Assembly: GCF_028561335.1 (NCBI RefSeq)
Contig: NZ_JAQQTG010000020.1
Span: 186,001 to 250,000 of the forward strand
Reading direction: 5' to 3'
DNA length: 64,000 nt
From: Aequorivita todarodis
Lineage (GTDB): Bacteria; Bacteroidota; Bacteroidia; Flavobacteriales; Flavobacteriaceae
Part shown: positions 50,152 through 58,452 of the stretch, piece after piece
Position numbering within the stretch: the stretch's first letter is position 1
Layout of the letters: each line of letters starts with the position of its first letter
The notes under the pieces: generated by a model
What the model was told of the DNA's origin: nothing
Databases searched by the model: none
What the model saw: only the letters and a program-made list of their open reading frames with translations
Program-made: the position numbers and the translations under genes

Positions 50152-50207
50152 AACTCATAACTCATAACTCATAACTCATAACTCATAACTCATAACTCAT
50201 AACTCAT
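50152..50207. repeat. Exact heptamer array (AACTCAT)8
   Basis: Eight perfect tandem copies of AACTCAT end seven bases before the DEAD helicase stop codon. Such 7-bp arrays are prone to slipped-strand length change. Confidence 0.9.
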
Positions 50208-50213
50208 AAAAAA

Positions 50214-52028
50214 CTATCCCTTTCTTCTGCGTCTTCCGCCTGTGCCTTTTGCATCTGGGCGCGGGGCTCCCCTACGGCTTTTTCCTTTGAATTTTGGTTT
50301 ATCTCCTCCATCAAAACCACCGCTGCGTTTTTTGAAACCACCTTTTCTTCCGCCGCCATCGCCACGGTCGTTTCTGTCGCCTCTTCTTTTGCCGCGATCA
50401 CGACTGCCACCACCGCTTCTGCCTTTGCTGCGACCGGTATCTTTGGAAATTTCAATATTTATCTGGCGGCCATCAAGTTTGAAATCATTGAAAATGCCCA
50501 TTACCAATTCCTGATGTGTGGTATCGGTATTGAAAAAAGAGAAACTGTCCTTTACGTCAACTTTATAAACATCCTCTTTGCCCAATTGAAGCAAATCGCG
50601 GAGGAAATCCTTTAGGCTCATCCAATCGAAATCGTCTTTTGAACCTATGTTGATGAAATAGCGGGTACTGTCCTTTGCGTCTTCATCAGAAAAATTGCGT
50701 TCCCCAGAAATATTGAGGTCTTTGCTGTTTTTGTAATAATTCAAGAAACGTGTAAATTCTACGGAAAACACTTTTTTGATGAGCTCTTCCTTTGAAAAAT
50801 CTGCCAATACTTCGTTTATATTTGGAAGATAGGCGTTTATTTCAGGGTTTATTTTCGCATCCTTAATATTGTTTGCCAAGTGGAACATTTGTACTTCACA
50901 GATTTCCATTCCCGAAGGTATTTCCTTGGCAATGAATTTCTTTTGGATCATTTTTTCAATCGTGTGAATTTTTCGCACTTCACTTTTTGAAACAATCACC
51001 ATGGAAATACCCGTTTTTCCAGCCCGTCCGGTACGGCCACTACGGTGGGTATAGGTTTCTATTTCGTCTGGCAGTTGGTAGTTAATTACGTGCGTAATAT
51101 CGTCCACGTCAATGCCCCGGGCGGCAACATCGGTTGCTACCAGCATCTGTATTTGGCGATTTCGGAACGACTTCATTACCGTATCGCGTTGGCTCTGGCT
51201 CAAATCGCCGTGAATGGCCGCGGCGTTGTAACCGTCTTCAATAAGCTGTTCGGCAACTTTTTGGGTGTCGCGTTTTGTTCTACAGAAAATCACGGAAAAG
51301 ATTTCAGGATTTGCATCTGCCAAACGCTTCAAGGCGTTGTAGCGGTCGCGGGCGTTTACCAGATAATATTCGTGCGAAACTTGGTCGGAACCAACGTTTT
51401 TGGTACCCACGGTAATTTCCACGGGCGTGTGCATAAATTTCTTTGCGATCGTGGAAACCTCCTTCGGCATCGTCGCGCTGAAAAGCCAAGTGCTTTTCTC
51501 TTTTGGCGAATGTGAAAGAATTTCGGTGATGTCCTCGTAAAAGCCCATGTTGAGCATTTCGTCGGCTTCATCGAGCACGCAGTATTCTATTTTTGAAATA
51601 TCAATCAGACCACGACCTATCATATCTTTCATTCGGCCCGGGGTTGCCACGATAATCTGTGAACCCTTTTTAATTTGGCGCGCCTGATCGGTAATGCTTG
51701 CCCCACCATACACTGCGGTAACGTTAAGGCCCGGCATATACTTGCCGTAGGCGATCATTTCATTTGTAATCTGAAGGCACAGTTCGCGGGTGGGCGAAAG
51801 GATAAGTCCTTGGGTAGTGCGACTGTTTACGTCAATTTTTTGCAACATGGGGAAACCAAATGCTGCGGTTTTACCGGTTCCGGTCTGGGCCAGGGAAACC
51901 ATGTCGGTCTCGCGTTCCAAAAGGATTGGGATTGCTTTTTCCTGTACTTCCGAAGGGGTTTCAAAACCCATGTCGGCGATGGCTTTTAGAAGATTTTCTT
52001 CCAAGCCGAGTGCTTTAAATGCTGTCAT
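50214..52028 (-). CDS. deaD: DEAD-box RNA helicase (DeaD/CsdA type)
   Basis: A 604-aa ATP-dependent RNA helicase: motif I AQTGTGKTA (residues about 45-53), DEAD in LDEADEMLNMGF (about 153-164), SAT, VATDVAARGIDV and HRSGRTGRAGKTG. A DbpA-like RNA-binding domain (about 450-540) follows, then an Arg/Gly/Lys-rich low-complexity tail (GGGSRDRGKRRGDRNDRGD and more), as in cold-shock helicases for ribosome assembly and mRNA unwinding. It is preceded by a long 5' leader (see promoter at 52172). Confidence 0.95.
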   Translation of the reverse strand: MTAFKALGLEENLLKAIADMGFETPSEVQEKAIPILLERETDMVSLAQTGTGKTAAFGFPMLQKIDVNSRTTQGLILSPTRELCLQITNEMIAYGKYMPGLNVTAVYGGASITDQARQIKKGSQIIVATPGRMKDMIGRGLIDISKIEYCVLDEADEMLNMGFYEDITEILSHSPKEKSTWLFSATMPKEVSTIAKKFMHTPVEITVGTKNVGSDQVSHEYYLVNARDRYNALKRLADANPEIFSVIFCRTKRDTQKVAEQLIEDGYNAAAIHGDLSQSQRDTVMKSFRNRQIQMLVATDVAARGIDVDDITHVINYQLPDEIETYTHRSGRTGRAGKTGISMVIVSKSEVRKIHTIEKMIQKKFIAKEIPSGMEICEVQMFHLANNIKDAKINPEINAYLPNINEVLADFSKEELIKKVFSVEFTRFLNYYKNSKDLNISGERNFSDEDAKDSTRYFINIGSKDDFDWMSLKDFLRDLLQLGKEDVYKVDVKDSFSFFNTDTTHQELVMGIFNDFKLDGRQINIEISKDTGRSKGRSGGGSRDRGKRRGDRNDRGDGGGRKGGFKKRSGGFDGGDKPKFKGKSRRGAPRPDAKGTGGRRRRKG

Positions 52029-52171
52029 TTTATGTATTAAAATTTTTATATGTGTGCTAATGGGAAGCTACTGGACATATAAAAAACGGACAGCTTCACT
52101 ATAACACTCCTCACCCTGAGGATTTTTCCTGAAAACCAAAAGCTTCTGGCGATTGATTTTTTTCAAGGGCG

Positions 52172-52179
52172 CAAAAGTA
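52172..52179 (-). promoter_or_regulatory. Probable -7 element of the DEAD helicase gene
   Basis: TACTTTTG on the minus strand is a perfect TAnnTTTG match. The mRNA would start near 52166, giving a leader of about 137 nt with two short hairpin-forming segments (AGGAAAAATCCT and CCTCAGGGTGAGG). Confidence 0.5.
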
Positions 52180-52305
52180 GTGTTTTATTTATGATATACG
52201 ATGTACGATTGTAGATTTTTTTTGATTATTGAGTCCGGAGGAAATCGTCCATAAAAATTCAAAGAAACAGGAACTATCATTTAATACACCCAATGGATAG
52301 TGGAA

Positions 52306-53682
52306 CTATTTTTTTACAATTTTAACGACCTGTATATTTGTATCGGAAATTACTTTTATTATATAAATGCCAGAAGAATATTTGCTGTAATCAATAGCCA
52401 CCGATTGTTGATGATAAGAATTACGCTCAATAAGCTGACTTCCAATATTATAAACTTCAACGCTATAAATAACAAGAGGTGAAGTAATATTTAATATATC
52501 AGTTACTGGATTAGGATGAACGGCTATGCCTACGGATGGATTTTCTGATACATTTAGCACGGTTAAGTTCTCGTACCAAGCAATTTTATAATCTGCAATA
52601 GAAGCTGAGAGTACATCATTGTCTCCATCATTATCAATATCCGCAGCATATACAGAACGTGGATTGTCAGTAAGTGTTGTAATGACTTTTTCTGTACTAA
52701 AAGTTCCCAGACCATCTGTATTTTCAAACCAAACTACTTTGTCATCGGTTCCAGAGGCAGATAGCACATCTACATCGCCATCATTATCTAAATCTATCGA
52801 AAACACCATATAAGGCGTAATAAGGGTGGAGGTAATAATTTGTTGAGGGCCAAAAGTAGCTAAGCCGTCTGTATTCTCAAACCAAGATAGCCTATCTCCT
52901 CCAAACTCCGCTGCAAGTACATCATTATCATCATCACCATCTATATCTATTGCAAAAACCGAAACAAAGCCTCCAAAATCCGAGGTTTCAACAATGAGTT
53001 GATCGGGACCAAAAGTTCCCAATCCATCCAGATTCTCGTACCAATACAAGCGTTTGTTTCCAGAAGAGGTTGCCACCAAATCTATATCCAAGTCCCCATC
53101 GAGATCTGATGCGTAAACTGAAAACCCAGAAAGGGCAGAATTAGTAACAACCTGTTTTGGACCAAAATCTCCAAGACCGTTGGTATTTTCAAACCAAATG
53201 ATGGCATTTTCCCCACGAGAAGAAACAACAACATCCTCATCGCCGTCACCATCTATATCGGCTGTAATAATTTCACTTGGCAAAATAGTGGAGGCGTCAA
53301 TAATACGCTGTGGACTAAAGCTACCTAATCCGTCCAAATTTTCAAACCAAACTACCAAATCTCCAAAACCCGATATCCCCAAAATATCCATATCCCAATC
53401 TCCATCCAAATCGGCAGCAGCCACATACACCGTTTGGTCTAATGAAGTTGTAATCATTTGCTGAGGCCCAAAAGCACCAAGCCCATCCAAGTTTTCCTGC
53501 CAAGCAATGGTATCGCTTCCCCTAGAAGCTGAGGCAATATCCATATCCCCATCGCCATCAATATCTACCGCAATAACCAATTCAACTCCAATAGCCTCCG
53601 TAGTAATAACTTGCTGTGGTCCAAACTGAGCAGAGGCTACTATGCACAAAAAACACAAAAGAATAGAAAAATAACTCCTCAT
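52306..53682 (-). CDS. T9SS-secreted FG-GAP/VCBS seven-repeat propeller protein
   Basis: A 458-aa protein: signal peptide (MRSYFSILLCFLCIVASAQ), seven repeats of about 52-54 residues each with a calcium-type D-x-D-x-D/N-G-D-x-D loop (e.g. DIDGDGDMDIASAS, DLDNDGDVDVLSAS) and W(F/Y)EN(L/T)DGLG(T/A)F, then a T9SS type A sorting domain (about 375-458). Seven FG-GAP repeats form an integrin-like seven-bladed propeller. Shares architecture (seven blades plus T9SS) but not repeat type with the pair at 23.8-26.9 kb. Confidence 0.9.
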   Translation of the reverse strand: MRSYFSILLCFLCIVASAQFGPQQVITTEAIGVELVIAVDIDGDGDMDIASASRGSDTIAWQENLDGLGAFGPQQMITTSLDQTVYVAAADLDGDWDMDILGISGFGDLVVWFENLDGLGSFSPQRIIDASTILPSEIITADIDGDGDEDVVVSSRGENAIIWFENTNGLGDFGPKQVVTNSALSGFSVYASDLDGDLDIDLVATSSGNKRLYWYENLDGLGTFGPDQLIVETSDFGGFVSVFAIDIDGDDDNDVLAAEFGGDRLSWFENTDGLATFGPQQIITSTLITPYMVFSIDLDNDGDVDVLSASGTDDKVVWFENTDGLGTFSTEKVITTLTDNPRSVYAADIDNDGDNDVLSASIADYKIAWYENLTVLNVSENPSVGIAVHPNPVTDILNITSPLVIYSVEVYNIGSQLIERNSYHQQSVAIDYSKYSSGIYIIKVISDTNIQVVKIVKK

Positions 53683-53693
53683 TGCTTAGGTTT

Positions 53694-54317
53694 TTAGTTA
53701 TTCTCCTTATAAATTACAGTTTCTTCGTTAGATCCATCTATAAAAACTTTTTCAATTTTGTACAAGCCTTGTTGCAAAGTATTAATTAAATTAGGGTTGT
53801 TTATTCCTAAAGAATCTTGTGGCGTTACCGTAATATTGGAGTTAAATACATCATCGTTAAACTTGGTAATACTTCCTCCGCTGGGAGTACGATTAAAGTT
53901 ATCATAACATCTCTCAACTTGAGTATCCTGAAAGGCAATATCAACTTCTTCGATATTAATTGCCGAGTGGTTAGGGTGAAAAATTGTTGCGTAATTTGTT
54001 TCATTTGGGCTCACATATTTTAAAACTCTAGCAACATTATAGTTAAAAGGAGTGCCATAAGGAGCAGGTTGCGGGCAATTGCAATTACATTCCACAAAAC
54101 GATATTCAAAACCAGGTTGAAATAATGGTATATGCTCCGGTAAGGTAGGACCGGCATTATAATAGGTTCCTTTATAGGGCTCATAAAGTGACGCTATATC
54201 TGTTTCAACTGGGCCAAAAACAGCAGGGTTATCATTTATCGTCTGCCAAACCCGAACTTTTTGTCCAACTGTAAAACTATCGGGACACGGGCTGCTCCAT
54301 GGAATATAGCTCATCAT
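53694..54317 (-). CDS. Hypothetical protein with CNCNCP motif
   Basis: A 207-aa protein of unknown family. It starts MMSYIPWSSPCPDSF and contains the Cys cluster VECNCNCPQPAPYG (about residues 76-89), many aromatic and proline residues, and no signal peptide or membrane helix. The two adjacent ATG codons leave the exact start open by one residue. It precedes the FG-GAP T9SS gene by 11 bp on the same strand, so the two may be one transcript. No function is proposed. Confidence 0.7.
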   Translation of the reverse strand: MMSYIPWSSPCPDSFTVGQKVRVWQTINDNPAVFGPVETDIASLYEPYKGTYYNAGPTLPEHIPLFQPGFEYRFVECNCNCPQPAPYGTPFNYNVARVLKYVSPNETNYATIFHPNHSAINIEEVDIAFQDTQVERCYDNFNRTPSGGSITKFNDDVFNSNITVTPQDSLGINNPNLINTLQQGLYKIEKVFIDGSNEETVIYKENN

Positions 54318-54477
54318 AGTTCTTACGGTATTTTCGAAAATAACGAAAATCTCTTTATAATAATTGGATCTGTTTTCAAGTTTAAAAATTTTTACATTGG
54401 TTAGTCATTAGTTAGGAGTTTATACTTCTAAAGTAAGGAATTTTATTCTATCAAGCTAAACTTTTACATATCGTTGA

Positions 54478-55050
54478 TCAATCAGAGAGGTAATCAATCA
54501 ACTGCCGCATCGCCTTTCCACGGTGGCCTATTTCGCTTTTTTGGGTGAGGGTCATTTCGGCGAAGGTTTTATCGAAGCCTTTGGGTTGAAAGATTGGGTC
54601 GTAACCAAAGCCTGAATCGCCCCGGGGTTCTTTGATTATTTCACCTTCGCAGATTCCGAGAAACATAATCTCTTCGTGTTCCATATTCAAGGCAATTGCA
54701 GTTTTGAATCTTGCCGAGCGGTCTTCTTTGCCTTCCAAATTTTTCAGCAGTTTTTTAATATTCGCGGTTGAATCGTGCGAAACTCCCGCATAACGGGCGC
54801 TGTAAACTCCCGGCTCGTTGTTTAGGGCTTTTACTTCCAGCCCGGTATCATCCGCAAAACAGTTTAAATTGTATTTATTGCGAACGTAATTCGCCTTTAA
54901 AATTGCGTTGCCCTCAATGGTGTCTGCCGTTTCGGCAATGTCTTCGTCACAACCAATATCATCTAAACTAAGTAATTCAATATGGTTCGGAAGCATAGCT
55001 TTTACTTCTGCGAATTTGTTTTGGTTGTGGGTGGCGAAGACGAGTTTCAT
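54478..55050 (-). CDS. rdgB: Non-canonical purine NTP pyrophosphatase (RdgB/HAM1)
   Basis: A 190-aa housecleaning enzyme hydrolysing ITP/XTP to the monophosphates. It has ATHNQNKFAEVKAML at the N-terminus (substrate Lys), FADDTGLEV with the metal-binding Asp, GVYSARYAG, and the terminal GDSGFGYDPIFQPKG and SHRGKAM-like IGHRGKAMRQL. Family length 190-200 aa. Confidence 0.95.
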   Translation of the reverse strand: MKLVFATHNQNKFAEVKAMLPNHIELLSLDDIGCDEDIAETADTIEGNAILKANYVRNKYNLNCFADDTGLEVKALNNEPGVYSARYAGVSHDSTANIKKLLKNLEGKEDRSARFKTAIALNMEHEEIMFLGICEGEIIKEPRGDSGFGYDPIFQPKGFDKTFAEMTLTQKSEIGHRGKAMRQLIDYLSD

Positions 55051-55152
55051 ATTTATTTCCCGCGAAGGCGGGAATCTTTTTTAAGGGTTAGATTTTGATT
55101 TGCGATTTACGATTGTCGATTGTCTAACTTTTGAACATTGAATTTTGAATTT

Positions 55153-55833
55153 TTATTTGTTATTTGGTGCTTGTGATTTGGAATTTTCAAGATAATACCT
55201 TTCAATTATTTCTTCCGAAGATTTAATCGTTTTCTTCATCCACTCCATTTCAATCTCCAGTTTCTCGGATTCGGAAAGTTGCCAGTTTACTTTATGCTGC
55301 TTCATTTTTGAAACAACGCTTTGCAAAATAATCGCTGCGGAAACCGAGATGTTCAAACTTTCGGTAAACCCGTACATCGGGATTTTTAAAAAACCATCGG
55401 CGGCGTTCATTACCGTATCGCTGAGGCCGTCGCTCTCCTTTCCGAAGAAAAAGGCGCTCTTTTTTGAAACGTCAAATTCGTGCAACAAGGTCGAAGCATC
55501 GTGCGGTGTGGTGGCAATAATTTGATAGCCCGAACCCCTAAGATTTTTAATACAATCGGTGATGGAGTGGTACCGCTTCAAACTTACCCATTTCTGCGCG
55601 CCCATGGCAATTTCCTTATCCACGCGCTTTCCCAGGCGTTCTTCCACCACGTGCAAATCCTGAATGCCAAAAACATCGCAGGTACGCATTACCGCGCTGG
55701 TGTTGTGGAGCTGGTACACGTCTTCGGTTGCCACGGTAAAATGACGGGTTCGTTCGGAAAGCACTTTTTGGAAAAGGTCTTTTCTGCGCTCCGTGAGGTA
55801 GGTTTGTAGGTATTTTAGTAATTCTAAATCCAA
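55153..55833 (-). CDS. trmH: TrmH-type tRNA (Gm18) 2'-O-methyltransferase
   Basis: A 226-aa SpoU-class SAM methyltransferase with the knotted-fold motifs VYQLHNTSAVMRTCDVFGI, FFFGKESDGLS and the NISVSAAIIL motif near residue 165-175. The start appears to be TTG (55833): the conserved MDLELLKYL N-terminus begins there and no ATG precedes motif 1. The last residues (NSKSQAPNNK) are encoded by a dispersed repeat, so the C-terminus is probably not native. Confidence 0.9.
   Translation of the reverse strand: MDLELLKYLQTYLTERRKDLFQKVLSERTRHFTVATEDVYQLHNTSAVMRTCDVFGIQDLHVVEERLGKRVDKEIAMGAQKWVSLKRYHSITDCIKNLRGSGYQIIATTPHDASTLLHEFDVSKKSAFFFGKESDGLSDTVMNAADGFLKIPMYGFTESLNISVSAAIILQSVVSKMKQHKVNWQLSESEKLEIEMEWMKKTIKSSEEIIERYYLENSKSQAPNNK
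55162..55187. repeat. TTTGGTGCTTGTGATTTGGA dispersed repeat, copy 2
   Basis: Near-identical to 42853-42882. It encodes the last codons of trmH and is bounded by its stop at 55153-55155. Confidence 0.6.
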
Positions 55834-55843
55834 GGTTGGAGAG

Positions 55844-55940
55844 AGTTATTGGGTTATTGAGTTATTCAGTTATTGAGTTATTTGTTAAGAGTTAAGTGTT
55901 AAGTGTTAAGCGTTATTCGTTAATCGTTAATCGTCAATAT
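55844..55940. repeat. GTTATTGA / GTTAAGT simple-repeat cluster
   Basis: Degenerate tandem GTTATTGA, GTTAAGTG and CGTTAATC units upstream of trmH and the Sir2 gene, similar in style to the other simple-repeat gaps in this window. Confidence 0.55.
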
Positions 55941-56031
55941 CTTCGATTTGGCTAAGATAAAAGTTATTGATTTAATAGTTCCTTTTTAAAAACGGCAATT
56001 ATGAATAACTTAGTAACCAAATAACTTAGTT

Positions 56032-56703
56032 ATGAAAATAGCAGTATTGACAGGCGCCGGGGTGAGCGCGGAAAGTGGCATAAAAACATTTCGGGACAGT
56101 GATGGGCTTTGGGAAGGCCACGACGTGATGGAGGTTGCCTCGCCAGAAGGCTTTAAGAGAAACCCGGAAGTGGTACTCGATTTTTACAACCAGCGCCGAA
56201 GACAGCTTTTAACCGTGCAACCAAACGCCGCGCACAGAGTCTTGGCAGCACTTGAAAAAACGCACGAGGTAACTATCATTACCCAAAATGTGGACGATCT
56301 GCACGAACGGGCGGGCAGCACTAATGTAATACATCTTCACGGAGAATTGCTGAAAGTGCGCAGCACCTTTGATGAAGATTTGGTTTTAGACTGGAAAGAG
56401 GACTTGAACTTGGGAGATTTCTGTGAAAACAACCACCAACTGCGCCCCCACATTGTCTGGTTTGGCGAAATGGTCCCGATGATTGAGGTTGCGGCCGATG
56501 TTGTAGCGCAAGTCGATTCGATTATTATTGTGGGAACCTCGATGCAGGTATATCCCGCGGCGGGATTGGTACAGTATGCCAAACCGGATGCACATATTTA
56601 TTTTGTGGATCCCAAACCTTCCATTTCAGAGAGTAAAAGAATAACGGTTTTTACCGAAAAAGCTTCCACCGGTGTACCAAAGGTTGTAGCACTTTTAAAA
56701 TAG
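56032..56703 (+). CDS. cobB: Sir2/CobB-type NAD-dependent deacylase lacking the zinc cysteines
   Basis: A 223-aa sirtuin: GAGVSAESGIKTFR (NAD loop, residues 8-21), TQNVDDLHERAG (84-95), catalytic His103 in HLHGEL, and the GTSMQVYPAAGL segment. Y52-x-x-R55 (FYNQRR) matches the Tyr/Arg pair that marks SIRT5/CobB desuccinylase-type substrate binding. The two CxxC pairs of the zinc ribbon are missing: the protein has a single Cys (C131). Such short zinc-less forms occur in Bacteroidota to my recollection. It leads an apparent two-gene unit with the next gene (7-bp gap). Confidence 0.9.
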   Translation: MKIAVLTGAGVSAESGIKTFRDSDGLWEGHDVMEVASPEGFKRNPEVVLDFYNQRRRQLLTVQPNAAHRVLAALEKTHEVTIITQNVDDLHERAGSTNVIHLHGELLKVRSTFDEDLVLDWKEDLNLGDFCENNHQLRPHIVWFGEMVPMIEVAADVVAQVDSIIIVGTSMQVYPAAGLVQYAKPDAHIYFVDPKPSISESKRITVFTEKASTGVPKVVALLK

Positions 56704-56710
56704 AAATTGT

Positions 56711-57277
56711 ATGCTTCCCGAAGATTTAAAAGCGAAATTGGCCGAGGTTGACAGCAGCCGACAAAAAAGACAGGAGATCGCTTCATGGATTGTCAAAAAG
56801 CCCCGTTACGTTCGGGAAACACTGCAATGGTGTTTTACGGAGGAAAGTGAACTGCTGGTACAGGCTGCGTGGGAATTGGAACTGATTTGTGAGCGCAGGC
56901 CCGAACTTTTTTTGAAATATATGAACCTATTTTTTGAAAGACTTCCCACAATAAAAAATGATTCGGCGCTTCGTTCCTGTGCTAAGATCTGTGAAATGCT
57001 CTGCCATTTCCACTACATGGAAACACTCGATATGTTTTCCGAAATCTTAAATGAAGAGGAACGAAAAACTATTACCGAATGCTGTTTTGATTGGCTCATC
57101 ACGGACCAAAAAGTGGCCTGCCAGGCACCGGCTATGGAATGCCTCTATTATTTGGGATGGGACGAAGACAAGCAATGGATTTATCCTGAACTAAAGAACA
57201 TTCTTACCGAAAATGCTCCCAATAAAAGTGCCGGCTATCAAGCAAGGGCGCGAAAAATACTGAAACAGATTTCCTGA
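56711..57277 (+). CDS. Helical repeat (HEAT-like) hypothetical protein
   Basis: A 188-aa all-alpha protein. Repeats of paired helices such as YVRETLQWCFTEESELLVQAAW, FLKYMNLFFERLPTIKNDSALRSC (shown in part) and CFDWLITDQKVACQAPAMECLYYLG resemble HEAT/ARM-type scaffolds. There is no catalytic motif. Some databases label similar short proteins as adenylosuccinate lyase, which I reject because no lyase motif is present. It follows the Sir2 gene by 7 bp. Confidence 0.75.
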   Translation: MLPEDLKAKLAEVDSSRQKRQEIASWIVKKPRYVRETLQWCFTEESELLVQAAWELELICERRPELFLKYMNLFFERLPTIKNDSALRSCAKICEMLCHFHYMETLDMFSEILNEEERKTITECCFDWLITDQKVACQAPAMECLYYLGWDEDKQWIYPELKNILTENAPNKSAGYQARARKILKQIS

Positions 57278-57392
57278 AATTGAAAAGCGCTTTTGTTAAA
57301 ATATATTTAACCAATAATTGAAACAAGGGATATTTCTTTAGTTTTATGATAATAAACCTCTAAGATTCCATAACAACCTAACAAATAGCGCT

Positions 57393-57881
57393 ATGAAAAA
57401 TTATCTTTTAATTTTTGCAATTCTTGGTACAATTTCAATCACTTCCTGTAAAAATGAAACAAAAAAAGAGAACTCCGAAGGGATGGCGCCCCAACAAGCG
57501 GATATCGTGGAAAGCGACGTGAATTCCCCCGAAATAGCTTGCTATCGGTACGTTTCAAAAAAAGACACCGTGTTGCTCCAAATGGAAAAGATGAACGATG
57601 AGGTAGCAGGTACCTTAAGCTATAATTATTTTGAAAAGGACAAAAGCGACGGTACGTTTGAAGGAAAAATGGTTGGCGACACACTTTTTGCAGATTATAC
57701 CTTCGGTTCGGAAGGCACTCTTTCAGTTCGTGAAGTTATGTTTTTGAAAAAAGGAAACAAGCTCGTGGAAGGTTTTGGGGAAGTGGAAGCAGGAGATGGC
57801 AAAATGAAATTCAAAAACAATACAGAATTCACTCTTAATGACGCAATGCCTTTGGAAGAAATAAATTGTGATGAAAATTAA
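57393..57881 (+). CDS. Small lipoprotein of unknown function
   Basis: A 162-aa protein with a lipoprotein signal (MKNYLLIFAILGTISITSC, Cys 19). The mature domain has beta-rich strands (ACYRYVSKKDTVLLQMEKM, VAGTLSYNYFEKDKSDGTFEG, GDTLFADYTFGSEGTLSVREVMFLK) typical of small envelope lipoproteins. No assigned function. A terminator follows at 57903-57930. Confidence 0.85.
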   Translation: MKNYLLIFAILGTISITSCKNETKKENSEGMAPQQADIVESDVNSPEIACYRYVSKKDTVLLQMEKMNDEVAGTLSYNYFEKDKSDGTFEGKMVGDTLFADYTFGSEGTLSVREVMFLKKGNKLVEGFGEVEAGDGKMKFKNNTEFTLNDAMPLEEINCDEN

Positions 57882-57902
57882 ATAACAAACCTAATTTTCG
57901 GG

Positions 57903-57930
57903 GCCCGATCATCTTGGTTGGGCTTTTTTT
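57903..57930 (+). terminator. Rho-independent terminator after the lipoprotein gene
   Basis: GCCCGA (57903-57908) pairs with TTGGGC (57918-57923, one G-T pair), and seven T residues follow at 57924-57930. Confidence 0.75.
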
Positions 57931-58041
57931 GTCGTAAATCCCCCTTACAATTGGCGTATTTACACTTCAATTTTCACAAGAAAGGTCTCTAAATTTGTAA
58001 GGAATACAAAATACGACAGCAACATTAAAAACCTAAAAACT

Positions 58042-58452
58042 ATGACAACAGAATATTGGCTCAACCTTCCCATAAAAGATATAAAGCGATCTAAAAAGTT
58101 TTTTACCGAAATAGGTTTCTCCTTCAAAATTGAACGCGAGACCGAGACAATGACGGCACTATTGGTAGGAAAAGCAACCATGCCGATTATGTTTTTTGAA
58201 GAGAAAATGTTTGAAGGGGTTATTCAGAACAAGATTTCAGACACTTCAAAAGGAACTGAAATGATGATTTCCTTTAATGCCGAAAGCAAAAAGGAAGTGG
58301 ATGAAATGGCAAAAAAAGTAGAAAGCGCTGGCGGCGATGTTTTCAGTAAACCCCAAGAAATACAAGGCTGGATGTACGGTTTTGCTTTTAGTGATTTGGA
58401 TGGCCATCGTTGGAATATGCTTTATATGGATATGGAAAAAATGCCGAAGTAA
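58042..58452 (+). CDS. VOC-family (glyoxalase-fold) protein
   Basis: A 136-aa vicinal-oxygen-chelate fold protein with the usual pair of beta-alpha-beta-beta-beta halves: WLNLPIKDIKRSKKFFTEIGF at the start and the terminal GFAFSDLDGHRWNMLYM. It resembles the YP_/lactoylglutathione-lyase-like group of unknown substrate. Its TAA overlaps the ATG of the next gene (TAATG), so the two are translationally coupled. Confidence 0.88.
   Translation: MTTEYWLNLPIKDIKRSKKFFTEIGFSFKIERETETMTALLVGKATMPIMFFEEKMFEGVIQNKISDTSKGTEMMISFNAESKKEVDEMAKKVESAGGDVFSKPQEIQGWMYGFAFSDLDGHRWNMLYMDMEKMPK

Larger units (their letters stand above)
49869..50213. other. 345-bp repeat-rich gap between GNAT and DEAD-helicase genes
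   Basis: This region holds a terminator-like hairpin (49876-49902), a GGGTGC-rich degenerate simple repeat (49948-50002) and an exact heptamer array (50152-50207). The remainder shows no coding frame. TATATTTA (49901-49908, minus strand), 5 of 6 matches to TAnnTTTG, could start the GNAT mRNA. Confidence 0.6.

Noticed and set aside
50152-50207. CRISPR-like array
   Set aside because: The units are seven bases with no spacers and no cas genes are nearby; it is a simple tandem repeat.
56711-57277. Adenylosuccinate lyase
   Set aside because: The protein is 188 aa, helical, and lacks the lyase signature; the label would be an annotation carry-over.
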